A DNA stretch of 23,566 bases, taken from a virus. The stretch lies in the IMG/VR virus record IMGVR_UViG_3300009182_000321, positions 1 to 23,566 of that record; one strand, given 5' to 3'. Positions 6,756-14,164 of this stretch are shown here, one piece after another. Position 1 is the stretch's first letter; each line of letters starts with the position of its first letter. The notes below the pieces were generated by a model. It saw nothing but the letters and a program-made list of their open reading frames with translations, did no database searches and was not told the origin of the DNA. A program made the position numbers and the translations under genes.

Positions 6756-8270
6756 TTACGGTTCTTGTCCTTTTGGCAACTGAACGTGTTTGCCTTTTTC
6801 GCCTTCTTTTGGATTTCCCCATACTATACTGTCAGGTAGCACATGTTCTATTGTCCATCCAGAAGCTGTAGTATATCCCATCTCACCTTGTTTAACACCG
6901 TTGGCATCAACTTTAGGTTTATCACTTGGAGCTGGTTGATCTGCCGGAGTTGTAGATTTTTTATCATCAGCGGCTCCGGGAGCTGGTTGTGCTGGAGTCG
7001 GTGCGGCTGGTTGTGCTGGAGCCGCCGGAGGTTCAGTATCATTGCCTGCTATAGTGTTTCCAACTTTCTTTCTTAAATAATTGGCAAATCGGGGCAATGC
7101 CAATACATCCTTAATAGTTCTATCTATGATGTTGGGCAAACTGTCTGTTGATAAATCATATGTTTGTCCAATAGTGCTTTTAACAGCAGTGTCGTGTGTA
7201 CTAGGACCTACTTGTTTGCCGGTTACATTATCGATTTCTGCGGTCACTTCCAGTTCTTTACCTAAAAGTTGTCCAAACTGTTTACTGATGCCACGATCAT
7301 TGACTTCTTTGACAAATTCGCCAAACAAAACAATACCACCAGCGACCAACAGATCACTTAGTACTGCCGCCGTACGTTCTAATTTGATGTATTTTATAAA
7401 ATTTATAAATTTAACACCGGCGGTGATTCCAAGCGCCGCAGTGGCCCCAATGGCGTAACACTGTGTTTTCAATCGTTGATTGTTGATAGTGTTTTGTCTA
7501 TCTACCCAAGTTGCCATATCGTTCTCTGTAGATGGTTTCAATTTGGTTGCAATCCAATCTTGAGCTTCAGCAGTTAAATTTCCTGGGTCAAAGCCGGCAG
7601 CTCGTAATTGTGCATTGTAATCATTTTGGGTAGTACCAAGATCTTTAAAACTTTGAATGTTTGCTCTAGTAGTGGCCCAATATTCGTACATAGGCCATGC
7701 ACCTGCCAGAAAATTTGCCAGGCCCAACAAAGCCCACCCGCCCCGTAGTACGGAGTATTTTTCTTTGATAGCTTCTATCGTCTTTTCTGTACGGGCCGCT
7801 GATATTTTTTCTAAGTTGGCTTTGTGTACTTTAGGCGCCAGTTTGTTACCTTGTTTGACAATCTCTTTCTGTACTTTAGGGTCTCTTGCAAACGGAGATA
7901 GTTCTAATTCAGTTGGCTTTCCATAATCAGGATTATCAACCCACTTGCCAGTTTCTTTACCGTCTTTGCCTATTTCTTTGATTTTAGGAGCAATAGTAGG
8001 ATCTCGGCTCATTTGTCGGGTAAACCATGTTGACACATCATCCGCAGTCTTGCCTGTCATTTTTTGTTTTGAAACATACTCAGCATACTGTTGAGCATAC
8101 TGTTCAATAAAGGCTTTTTCTTCACGTGTGAGTCCAGGCGCGAGTCGTAACAATTGCTTGATACCTTGAACAGCCAGTTGGTATGCATCTACAGCAAATC
8201 CGGCTGCACCGGGCAACTTCTTGACTTCAAATAATTCATGACGTGGCTTAATGATATCTATTGCTTTCAT
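6756..8270 (-). CDS. Unknown 504-aa protein with three hydrophobic segments and a Pro/Ala linker
   Basis: I do not recognise this family. The start at 8270 (MKAIDIIKPRHELF) is preferred; an upstream in-frame ATG at 8309 would add 13 residues that fall on a hairpin. Hydrophobic, possibly membrane-spanning stretches lie at about 177-198, 271-292 and 301-320. A charged helical region with K/E-rich segments (about 130-175) precedes them. Residues about 412-455 are a Pro/Ala/Gln-rich linker with repeated P-A-A-P-x-P-A-Q-P units, and a small C-terminal domain (about 462-504) with G-W-T-I-E-H-V follows. A large phage protein with internal hydrophobic segments could be a virion protein delivered to the host envelope, but this is inference. 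It lies downstream of the replication operon and the hairpin-rich gap and has a late-type box directly before its ATG. Confidence 0.75.
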   Translation of the reverse strand: MKAIDIIKPRHELFEVKKLPGAAGFAVDAYQLAVQGIKQLLRLAPGLTREEKAFIEQYAQQYAEYVSKQKMTGKTADDVSTWFTRQMSRDPTIAPKIKEIGKDGKETGKWVDNPDYGKPTELELSPFARDPKVQKEIVKQGNKLAPKVHKANLEKISAARTEKTIEAIKEKYSVLRGGWALLGLANFLAGAWPMYEYWATTRANIQSFKDLGTTQNDYNAQLRAAGFDPGNLTAEAQDWIATKLKPSTENDMATWVDRQNTINNQRLKTQCYAIGATAALGITAGVKFINFIKYIKLERTAAVLSDLLVAGGIVLFGEFVKEVNDRGISKQFGQLLGKELEVTAEIDNVTGKQVGPSTHDTAVKSTIGQTYDLSTDSLPNIIDRTIKDVLALPRFANYLRKKVGNTIAGNDTEPPAAPAQPAAPTPAQPAPGAADDKKSTTPADQPAPSDKPKVDANGVKQGEMGYTTASGWTIEHVLPDSIVWGNPKEGEKGKHVQLPKGQEP

Positions 8271-8275
8271 GCTTA

Positions 8276-8283
8276 TATTTATG
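8276..8283 (-). promoter_or_regulatory. Late-promoter-like box abutting the 504-aa gene start
   Basis: The minus strand reads CATAAATA, ending 5 bases before the ATG at 8270. A start about 7 bases downstream would fall at the ATG, giving a leaderless mRNA. No ribosome-binding site is seen at normal spacing, consistent with either leaderless translation or a wrongly chosen start. Confidence 0.4.
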
Positions 8284-8289
8284 ACTCTT

Positions 8290-8759
8290 TGTAGATGAAC
8301 TACGTTCATCTGTTCTTCGCTTGTCAGCTCGAACTGACTGTGTAATAAGATATAATTTAGTGCGAAGCACTTTAAATATTATCCAGATCGTTCAGTCACA
8401 CTTTGCCCTGGCGGGCAAAAGTGAAAAAACATTATCCGAGTCGAACATGTTCACCTAGCAGTACTGCATTACAGTGGCGGTCATCCGGTACCACGAGCAG
8501 AGTCTTTATATGACGGCGGGCTCCATGCATCTGCTAACACACATGAAACCGTGGGGCTACAACCCCTCTTTTAGCCTTGAAAATTCTTGCCAGTAAATCA
8601 AACGGGTTTGCGGCATATCCCATCATCGTCCGGTAAAGGATAGTGATTCACAGCTCTGTCACCAAGCAGAGATTACCTTGCCGCCACACATCAGAGCGGA
8701 TTCGGGGCACAATTACAACGCCTGTGCGGGCTTATTTGGTGATTTAACGGCCTGATTTA
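8290..8759. ncRNA. Hairpin-rich non-coding region, candidate structured RNA (strand uncertain)
   Basis: About 450 bases lack any plausible ORF and look more GC-rich than their surroundings. By eye they contain many local inverted repeats: 8293-8300/8304-8311 (8 bp, loop TAC), 8323-8327/8334-8338, 8359-8363/8367-8371, 8399-8408/8413-8423 (10 bp with one bulge), the 10-bp palindromes at 8443-8452 and 8458-8467, 8474-8480/8485-8494 (7 bp with a 3-base bulge), 8496-8501/8530-8535, 8553-8556/8563-8566, a nested set GGTAA 8632-8636/TTACC 8673-8677 around CTCTG 8654-8658/CAGAG 8667-8671, 8681-8684/8696-8699 and 8707-8711/8723-8727. It sits between the GIY-YIG gene and the 504-aa gene. I could not fit a tRNA, tmRNA, RNase P or group I intron core. 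It could be a large phage RNA, a regulatory leader, or a DNA site such as an origin or homing target. Confidence 0.35.
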
Positions 8760-9185
8760 TTATGACTTGAGTATATGTGAACCATGTACACGCACTTGAA
8801 TATGACCATTATAATAGTCTTTTGATTCAAGAACTCTGCGACTAAACTGTTCACGAGCCTCTATGTAACTGCATTCTGCCTTGCTTTGGCAGTAGAAAAG
8901 TATTTCTCTACTGAAGTTTTCCGGACCTAACTGCGCAACGTCCTTGCTCAACTCCGGGCTGGAACCATAATAGTCCCGCCAATCGCTGTCAATTTTACTG
9001 CGGATTTTCTTTTTTTTCTTAGCGCCGTTTTTTAATTTTACTGTTTTATAAGTAGTTTTAGAAAATTTTGCTAGTTTTTTGCCTATGTACATACGCCCTG
9101 TAACGGTGTTTGTTATAATATAAACAAACCCAACACACGTTTCGGGCAGTGATTCTACGATTTCATTTTGGTATGACCAGGACAT
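8760..9185 (-). CDS. GIY-YIG family endonuclease (141 aa)
   Basis: GFVYIITNTVTGRMYIGKK (residues 19-37) carries the two GIY-YIG half-motifs, VYI (21-23) and YIG (33-35). A Lys-rich insertion follows (about 46-60), then D-W-R-D-Y-Y-G-S (about 68-75), typical of phage GIY-YIG proteins, and E-N-F-S-R-E-I-L. Near 105-112 the segment S-Y-I-E-A-R-E-Q supplies the likely catalytic Glu. The protein is short and has no obvious separate DNA-binding domain, so it resembles the compact stand-alone members seen in T4-like phages, some of which are homing endonucleases. Nothing here shows it inside an intron. It follows the Hc1-like gene by 12 bases and has a poor ribosome-binding site. Its role (mobile DNA spread or DNA processing) cannot be decided from sequence. 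Confidence 0.85.
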   Translation of the reverse strand: MSWSYQNEIVESLPETCVGFVYIITNTVTGRMYIGKKLAKFSKTTYKTVKLKNGAKKKKKIRSKIDSDWRDYYGSSPELSKDVAQLGPENFSREILFYCQSKAECSYIEAREQFSRRVLESKDYYNGHIQVRVHGSHILKS

Positions 9186-9197
9186 TAACTATGTAGT

Positions 9198-9467
9198 TTA
9201 TTCTGTCCCACCATCCCCTGCCTTTTGGTTTGCCTTACGTGCTAATTTTTCCCTATCCAGCCAAACACGATACTGCTGTACATGTTCACGCCGTTCGCGA
9301 GCTATCTTGCGGATCTGCGCCAGCCAGTAGCGCATGTTCTCTCCTGCCCGCCTTGTGCCTTTAGCTTGCCAGTCTTGGTTTGCCTTGAAATATTCCTTAA
9401 AAGCCTGCATGAGTCGTTCGTGCGACTCTTCATTTTGATAATCTACAGGCTCAACATGCTTGCTCAT
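9198..9467 (-). CDS. Small basic protein resembling histone H1-like Hc1 (89 aa)
   Basis: The core KANQDWQAKGTRRAGENMRY (about 28-47), followed by L-A-Q-I-R-K-I-A-R-E-R-R-E (about 49-61), has the pattern of the bacterial Hc1/histone H1-like family: K-G-x-x-A-G-x-R, then a helix with L-x-x-I-x-K-L and R-x-E. The C-terminus is Lys/Arg-rich (R-E-K-L-A-R-K-A-N-Q-K). Such proteins bind DNA or RNA, so a nucleic-acid-binding role beside the gp46/gp47 recombination pair is plausible but inferred. The ATG overlaps the gp46 stop (TAATG), which suggests translational coupling. I recall similar small proteins beside gp46 in T4-like cyanophages. The alternative is an unrelated helical protein. Confidence 0.6.
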   Translation of the reverse strand: MSKHVEPVDYQNEESHERLMQAFKEYFKANQDWQAKGTRRAGENMRYWLAQIRKIARERREHVQQYRVWLDREKLARKANQKAGDGGTE

Positions 9468-11245
9468 TACTCAGTAACTTCTAAATCCGTAGCATACGAC
9501 GTATAGCCGTTTTCCTTAACAACCTTAAGTACATTATTCACCCGTCCAATAAGTTCATCTTTGTGACTAATTAGGAAAATGTTTTTCTTACGTTCACGTG
9601 CCATCTTTTTAAGTATGGCCAATGCGCCTTCAACTCCAGCCGCATCCAAGCCGTTGTCAATAAGTTCGTCAACAAACAGTAAATTAATCTGTTGATATAA
9701 ACTTTCCCATACATCGCGGAAGCTGAAGGATAATCCTAAAATTAGTCTATTGCGTTCGCCACGGCTCAAGTTGTCAAAGTCCAAATCTTGCCCTAACTGT
9801 GTGATCAATACTGACAAGTCGTTTTGAAACGCAACAGTATGTGGCAAGCCCATCCGGTCTAGATAGTAAGTAAGCCTGTTATTGAGATAGGCTAAGTTTT
9901 GATCAATAATCTTCTTGCGAATAAAGCTGTCTTTTGACGTTAGCAGTTTGAGTAAAAACTCTTGATGGTCTCGTAAACTGTTCAATTGATTAACTCGATC
10001 CCATGAGATTTCCTGGAGAGCAGTGTCAGTGAGTTCGTCAATTTGCTCTTGATAATGATCAGTTTCCCCAGCTTTGATAGTCAGCTGAGTTTCCAGGGTT
10101 TTGAGATTGTTCTGATGTTTTAATGCTTGTTCAACAGTGTCATAGTAAGTATCGGGTCGAGTATTTAATTCACCGATAGTGTCAATTTCTGTTTGTATTT
10201 TATTTCGATCCTGTGTGATCTTGTCAAAGTACTTTTGTGCTTCAGCTAGATGTAAGGTAGCTTGTGTGCTCATTTCTTCATGTTTGTGATCATGTAGTTC
10301 TTGTTCACAAGCGTGACACTTTTTGTCTTGCAGTTTAGCCAGCTCGCCAGCGTACTTTTTTACGCTTCGCTCCGCTTGCGCTATCGCGCTATCCAACGTA
10401 GCCCGTTCCTTATTTAGGCTTTTCAGCTTCGCTGCCTTTTCATCATAGGCTTTTAGCTCCGCATGCTTCGCAAGCTCAGCGTCAATATCTACGCTTTCGA
10501 GTTCGATGATAGCACGGCCAATTTTTTCTATTTCTTGTTGATGTTGATTGTTCCAAGCACTTTGTTTAGTCAGCAAATTATCAATGCTCTTTTGAATATT
10601 TTCGTTAGATTTTTTTGCTGCCTCAATATCTGCGGTCTCTTGTGTAATAGCATCCTTAGTTTGTTTAACCAGTTCTTTAAGGGTATCTGCTTTTTCACTC
10701 AATAGTGTAATACCCAATAACTGTTCAATAATAACCCGCTGATCGTTGGCCCGCATGCTGAGAAACGGTTCCGTATAAGTGTTCAGCGCAACAATATGTT
10801 TGAACATATCTGGACTCATGCCCAACAACTCGTCTAAATCTTTTTGCGTTTCTCGCATGTCTCCTTGGGCATCGTCTACTTCTTCAGTTTCCTGTGCTTG
10901 ATCGTTCACAAAGAATTGTAGCACGTTGGGTTTTCGCCCACGCTCAATGCGATAGTCCATGCCGTCTTTTTCAAACGCCAATGTAACCAACATGTTTTTA
11001 TTGTTGATCTTGTTGATGAGATTATCTTTTTTGATGTTGGTCAGTGCATTGCCAAATAGTGCATAACTGAGTGCGTTAACGATTGTAGTTTTACCTGTGC
11101 CGTTTCTGCTACCGTTATCATCACCACCTTGATCCAAGTTTTCACCCAACACCAGCGTTAAGTTTTCTTGTGCAAAATTTACAGCCTGGGTTTGATTGCC
11201 CACACTCATAAAGTTTTTAACTGTTAATTCTTTTAATTTTATCAT
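9467..11245 (-). CDS. 46: Recombination endonuclease subunit gp46 (Rad50/SbcC-like ATPase)
   Basis: The 592-aa protein shows the full Rad50/SbcC layout: Walker A GSRNGTGKTT at 45-54, a long coiled coil at about 185-450 interrupted by the zinc-hook CHAC (310-313), signature LSRGERNR (493-500), and Walker B LLFVDELID (522-530) with the D-loop N-G-L-D just after. A late conserved His in I-S-H-K-D-E lies near the C-terminus. In T4, gp46 pairs with gp47 to resect DNA ends for recombination-dependent replication and to help degrade host DNA. T4 gp46 is 560 aa, so the length is normal. Its ATG overlaps the gp47 stop (ATGA), a classic coupled arrangement for proteins made in a fixed ratio. Confidence 0.96.
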   Translation of the reverse strand: MIKLKELTVKNFMSVGNQTQAVNFAQENLTLVLGENLDQGGDDNGSRNGTGKTTIVNALSYALFGNALTNIKKDNLINKINNKNMLVTLAFEKDGMDYRIERGRKPNVLQFFVNDQAQETEEVDDAQGDMRETQKDLDELLGMSPDMFKHIVALNTYTEPFLSMRANDQRVIIEQLLGITLLSEKADTLKELVKQTKDAITQETADIEAAKKSNENIQKSIDNLLTKQSAWNNQHQQEIEKIGRAIIELESVDIDAELAKHAELKAYDEKAAKLKSLNKERATLDSAIAQAERSVKKYAGELAKLQDKKCHACEQELHDHKHEEMSTQATLHLAEAQKYFDKITQDRNKIQTEIDTIGELNTRPDTYYDTVEQALKHQNNLKTLETQLTIKAGETDHYQEQIDELTDTALQEISWDRVNQLNSLRDHQEFLLKLLTSKDSFIRKKIIDQNLAYLNNRLTYYLDRMGLPHTVAFQNDLSVLITQLGQDLDFDNLSRGERNRLILGLSFSFRDVWESLYQQINLLFVDELIDNGLDAAGVEGALAILKKMARERKKNIFLISHKDELIGRVNNVLKVVKENGYTSYATDLEVTE

Positions 11246-12255
11246 AAGCTGTTATAAATTTCCAACAATACGTTTTTGTCAAATTGATCCGATTCAATAC
11301 TTACAATCTGACTGGACACAATTTGATCAACACTTTCAAATGTTTGAATATCAATGTTGGTATTGATCTCAAGATCCTTTTTCTCTGCAATAAGTGTTAA
11401 TTCCCGGATGTCATGTTTTTTAATAAATGTTTCTTTAATAAAACTGGCTTCTTCGTAGCTGATATCAATATCTAATGTAACACGCAAATGTTGCTTGGGT
11501 TTGATAATTGTATCTTCTTCGTCAATCAACTGGCTTAGTTTTACAGTTCTAAATGTGGGTTGGTCTGGCCAACTATGATACACAGGTTCGCCTCCCCACT
11601 CTAACGTCATCATACCGCGATCATCGTCCCATGCATCTGCGTAATTGTGCGGAAATGCATTGCCGATATAGATCATATTTTTTTGCTGTTGGCGTTTGTG
11701 AAAGTGACCGCTGAATCCCAGCTCATAACCTTTAAAACTGTCCAGCTGAATTTCTCCGTGATCTGGCATCTGTATCATGGCGTTCATAAAAAAGCTGGGC
11801 AATTCAAAATGTCCAAATATGTACTTGCCACCTTTCTTACCTACCGATCGCCATTCGTCACCGACAAGCCACGGGCAGAGTGTAACGTCCCCAATGGTAG
11901 TCGGTTCGTGGACCACTGTGACTCCGGGGATGTATTTTCCAAACTCAACCGAATGAATGTCCCGTTTGTCTTTGTAATATAGATCATGGTTGCCAGGAAA
12001 AAAATAAAAATTATCAAATGCTTTACCCAGCTTTTCCAAAGCGCGAAGGCTATAATCCATAGTAGTGATATTAAGACTATTGCGATTGTGATGCCAATCT
12101 CCCATAAAAATTCCAGTGTCACAGCCTTCCTCCTTTGCCTTGGCAATATACCAGTCTACAAAATCTTCACAGTCTTGATTGTGTACACTGCTGTTGGATT
12201 TTAATCCAAAGTGAATATCGGTGAAACAAGCCACCTTTTTAAACAAATTACTCAT
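11242..12255 (-). CDS. 47: Recombination endonuclease subunit gp47 (Mre11/SbcD-like nuclease)
   Basis: The calcineurin-type phosphoesterase motifs are all present in order: F-T-D-I-H (D13, H15), GDWHHNR (52-58), GNHD (88-91), F-G-H-F-E (147-151) and GHFHKR (183-188). These residues bind the two metal ions of Mre11-type nucleases. The 337-aa length matches T4 gp47 (339 aa). The C-terminal third is the expected capping and gp46-binding region. The ATG lies inside the last codons of gp55 (8-base overlap) and the gene overlaps gp46 by 4 bases, so gp55, gp47 and gp46 are one tightly coupled transcription unit. Confidence 0.96.
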   Translation of the reverse strand: MSNLFKKVACFTDIHFGLKSNSSVHNQDCEDFVDWYIAKAKEEGCDTGIFMGDWHHNRNSLNITTMDYSLRALEKLGKAFDNFYFFPGNHDLYYKDKRDIHSVEFGKYIPGVTVVHEPTTIGDVTLCPWLVGDEWRSVGKKGGKYIFGHFELPSFFMNAMIQMPDHGEIQLDSFKGYELGFSGHFHKRQQQKNMIYIGNAFPHNYADAWDDDRGMMTLEWGGEPVYHSWPDQPTFRTVKLSQLIDEEDTIIKPKQHLRVTLDIDISYEEASFIKETFIKKHDIRELTLIAEKKDLEINTNIDIQTFESVDQIVSSQIVSIESDQFDKNVLLEIYNSL

Positions 12256-13075
12256 TGTCTGCTTCGTACCTTTTTACAGCGGCCGCATGTTCACCAGCGC
12301 CTGTTCTACTATAACTTGGATTCATACCGTTAATTTCTAAAATGTCGTCACGAATATTTTGATTTCGTTTTTCTATGTTAATAACACGAACAAAACTATT
12401 AGTAACAGCGGCAGTGAAATACGCAAAAGGGTTATCTGACTTTGATTCATCGAATTGTAATCCTATCTGTGTTAGTTGCAAAATTGCTTGACCCTTCATT
12501 TCGTCATTGTATGTGTAGCCACGAACGTTACCGCGAGTAGCATATCTCTCACATAATTTTAACATCATTCGTGCTAGAGTTGGAGTAATTTGGCCCGCAT
12601 CTTTATCAAAATGTCCTGTATCTAACGGACCTTTCCAGTGACTCTTGCCCACACAAATCAACTCGTCGGCATCATTAAATTTCCAATGTTGGAACGGTGG
12701 AAAGTTTACTTTGTCTCTATGATCGGCAAGACTCTTTGGGTTTTTCTTACGGGTATTATTCAACGGAATATGATCAAAACTCATTATACGAAATACTACA
12801 TCAGTTTTGGCAATTTTTTTATAATCGACTTCGCAATCTGCTTGTTTGACTTTCTCGCCTGCTTTTTTACGAGCTTCATAATCTTGTTGGCCCATGCGTT
12901 TAGCTCTTGCTCGTTTAGCATCGGCAATGCTTCTAATATTAATTTTGTCTACGCTGGGCAGAATTGCGTCATATTGGTGAAATGCAGGATCGGTAAAACT
13001 ACAATATGATGTTTTTGATCTGTGTATTTCCAATAACATATCCTTGTTATTTAGGTAGTTAACTTTAGCTGTCAT
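12248..13075 (-). CDS. 55: Late-transcription sigma factor, T4 gp55-like
   Basis: Residues about 165-245 carry the gp55/sigma region 2-like core: L-C-E-R-Y-A-T-R-G-N, G-Y-T-Y-N-D-E-M (187-193) and D-N-P-F-A-Y-F-T (214-221), then N-S-F-V-R-V and I-E-K-R-N-Q-N-I-R-D-D. In T4, gp55 directs host RNA polymerase to TATAAATA late promoters together with the sliding clamp and gp33. At 275 aa this is longer than T4 gp55 (185 aa); the extra N-terminal 160 residues include a Lys/Arg-rich stretch (54-78) and the block VNFPPFQHWKFNDADELICV (123-142). The start at 13075 has GGAG 9 bases upstream and a sigma-70 promoter above it. It is the first gene of the operon and precedes gp47 with an 8-base overlap. 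Confidence 0.88.
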   Translation of the reverse strand: MTAKVNYLNNKDMLLEIHRSKTSYCSFTDPAFHQYDAILPSVDKINIRSIADAKRARAKRMGQQDYEARKKAGEKVKQADCEVDYKKIAKTDVVFRIMSFDHIPLNNTRKKNPKSLADHRDKVNFPPFQHWKFNDADELICVGKSHWKGPLDTGHFDKDAGQITPTLARMMLKLCERYATRGNVRGYTYNDEMKGQAILQLTQIGLQFDESKSDNPFAYFTAAVTNSFVRVINIEKRNQNIRDDILEINGMNPSYSRTGAGEHAAAVKRYEADNE

Positions 13076-13097
13076 TAATTCATTCTCCGGAAGTATT

Positions 13098-13126
13098 ATT
13101 ATAAACTACGCACTTTAAAAAGTCAA
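13098..13126 (-). promoter_or_regulatory. Sigma-70 promoter for gp55-gp47-gp46
   Basis: On the minus strand, TTGACT (13121-13126) and TATAAT (13098-13103) are separated by exactly 17 bases. This is one base from perfect consensus. It lies just upstream of the gp55 ribosome-binding site and implies early transcription by unmodified host polymerase. Confidence 0.85.
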
Positions 13127-13133
13127 CTAAATA
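13126..13133 (+). promoter_or_regulatory. Weak late-promoter-like box for the baseplate operon
   Basis: ACTAAATA lies 21 bases before the ATG at 13155 and matches the late box at the core T-A-A-A-T-A only. It touches the -35 element of the divergent gp55 promoter. It is the only late-like site seen at the head of the long plus-strand baseplate operon. Confidence 0.3.
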
Positions 13134-13154
13134 TTATACCAAAAGGATAATAGT

Positions 13155-14162
13155 ATGCCAAGTTTAATTTCAACGTTGGGCGCATCAAGCAATTTACTCG
13201 GCGCTGGCGTATCAAGTTTCAACACACTCTCAAATTTGGCCGGAGCAATAAGTTCCGGTGCTAGCGGAGAAGGCGGCATTGCTGGTGCAATTCGCGCTAT
13301 AAATTTGCCAGCGGCCGGCGAAGCAGTTGGCGATGTCCTTAGCGCAGTATCTGCGTTCAGTGATGCCAACCCCAATGATTGGCGAGTAAGATTAAGTTTA
13401 GCCAACTGGGCCAGTTTCCAAACAAGTCCAGTTTTAAAACCTTTAAAAGACGCCGGTGGGTTAATATTTCCTTACACTCCTAAAATATCAATAGTCAACA
13501 AAGCAAATTATGAAACTATGGCCCCAGTGCATTCAGACTATACATTTCACACATACAAAAATAGCGACCCAGGAAAAATTACTATTACCGCTCCTATGTT
13601 TGTAGAAGATACTACACAGGGATTATACTGGGTTGCAATGGTTCATTATTTAAGAAGTCTTACAAAAATGTTTGTGGGAAATGATCCAAAAGCAGGCAAC
13701 CCTCCTCCTATTGTAAAATTTAATGCCTATGGAAATTATGTGTTTAAAGATGTGCCAGTTGTGGTAACAGATATTAGAGTAGAATTAGACAACGCCTGCG
13801 ATTACATTGGCGTGAATGTAGTAGGCAGTGCTGCCGGAGCAGTAGAAGGTGTAGCTGACAGTATCAGCGGTCTTGCCAGTGGCCTTGGCGGCCTGGCTAA
13901 CAATATTTTTGGAAGTGATAGTGTCGCTGGCGGAATACTTGGCGGAGTTAGCACAATCGCCGGCGGTATCGGACAAGTTGCGTCTCTAGCAGGAACGTTT
14001 GGATTAGGCGGCACCACTAGCGGCGGAGTAACTCATGTTCCAACCAAGAGTAGCTTCTCGATAACCTTACAACCAATATATAGTAGAGATAGTGCTCGTA
14101 AATTTAGTCTTGATAGATTTGTGCAAGGCGGCTACCTCAACAACTCTTTTGGATATATTTAA
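13155..14162 (+). CDS. 48: Baseplate tail-tube cap/initiator, T4 gp48-like
   Basis: The 335-aa protein has a Gly/Ala/Ser-rich N-terminus (about 1-60), then W-R-V-R-L-S-L-A-N-W (about 76-85), GGLIFPYTPKISIVNKANYE (about 100-119), H-S-D-Y-T-F-H-T-Y-K-N-S-D (about 125-137) and YWVAMVHYLRSLTKMFVG (about 159-176), then V-K-F-N-A-Y-G-N-Y-V-F. These blocks are those of the family annotated gp48 in T4-like marine phages. In T4 (364 aa) gp48 caps the hub and, with gp54, starts tube polymerisation. A long Gly/Ala-rich insertion lies near 225-285 before a C-terminal strand pair. AAAGGA precedes the ATG. It is the first gene of the plus-strand baseplate operon. A gp54-type role is the nearest alternative. 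Confidence 0.7.
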   Translation: MPSLISTLGASSNLLGAGVSSFNTLSNLAGAISSGASGEGGIAGAIRAINLPAAGEAVGDVLSAVSAFSDANPNDWRVRLSLANWASFQTSPVLKPLKDAGGLIFPYTPKISIVNKANYETMAPVHSDYTFHTYKNSDPGKITITAPMFVEDTTQGLYWVAMVHYLRSLTKMFVGNDPKAGNPPPIVKFNAYGNYVFKDVPVVVTDIRVELDNACDYIGVNVVGSAAGAVEGVADSISGLASGLGGLANNIFGSDSVAGGILGGVSTIAGGIGQVASLAGTFGLGGTTSGGVTHVPTKSSFSITLQPIYSRDSARKFSLDRFVQGGYLNNSFGYI

Positions 14163-14164
14163 TT

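Noticed and set aside
6739-6770. Possible bidirectional terminator between the convergent genes
   Set aside because: Only an AT-rich palindrome (AATTTAAATT) is present; there is no GC stem or U-tract.
8321-8356. TTGTCA ... TATAAT on the plus strand as a sigma-70 promoter
   Set aside because: The spacer is 24 bases, too long, and no plus-strand gene follows.
8430-8470. T-loop-like string TTCGACT on the minus strand, suggesting a tRNA
   Set aside because: The flanking bases do not form a 5-bp T-stem, and no acceptor or anticodon arm could be fitted.
8551-8572. GGGG-CTACAA-CCCC followed by TCTTTT on the plus strand, terminator-like
   Set aside because: The stem has only four pairs and no plus-strand gene lies upstream; it is kept only as part of the structured region.
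8290-9467. Group I intron with a GIY-YIG ORF
   Set aside because: Neither neighbouring gene looks like a split exon and no P7/P3 core could be recognised by eye.
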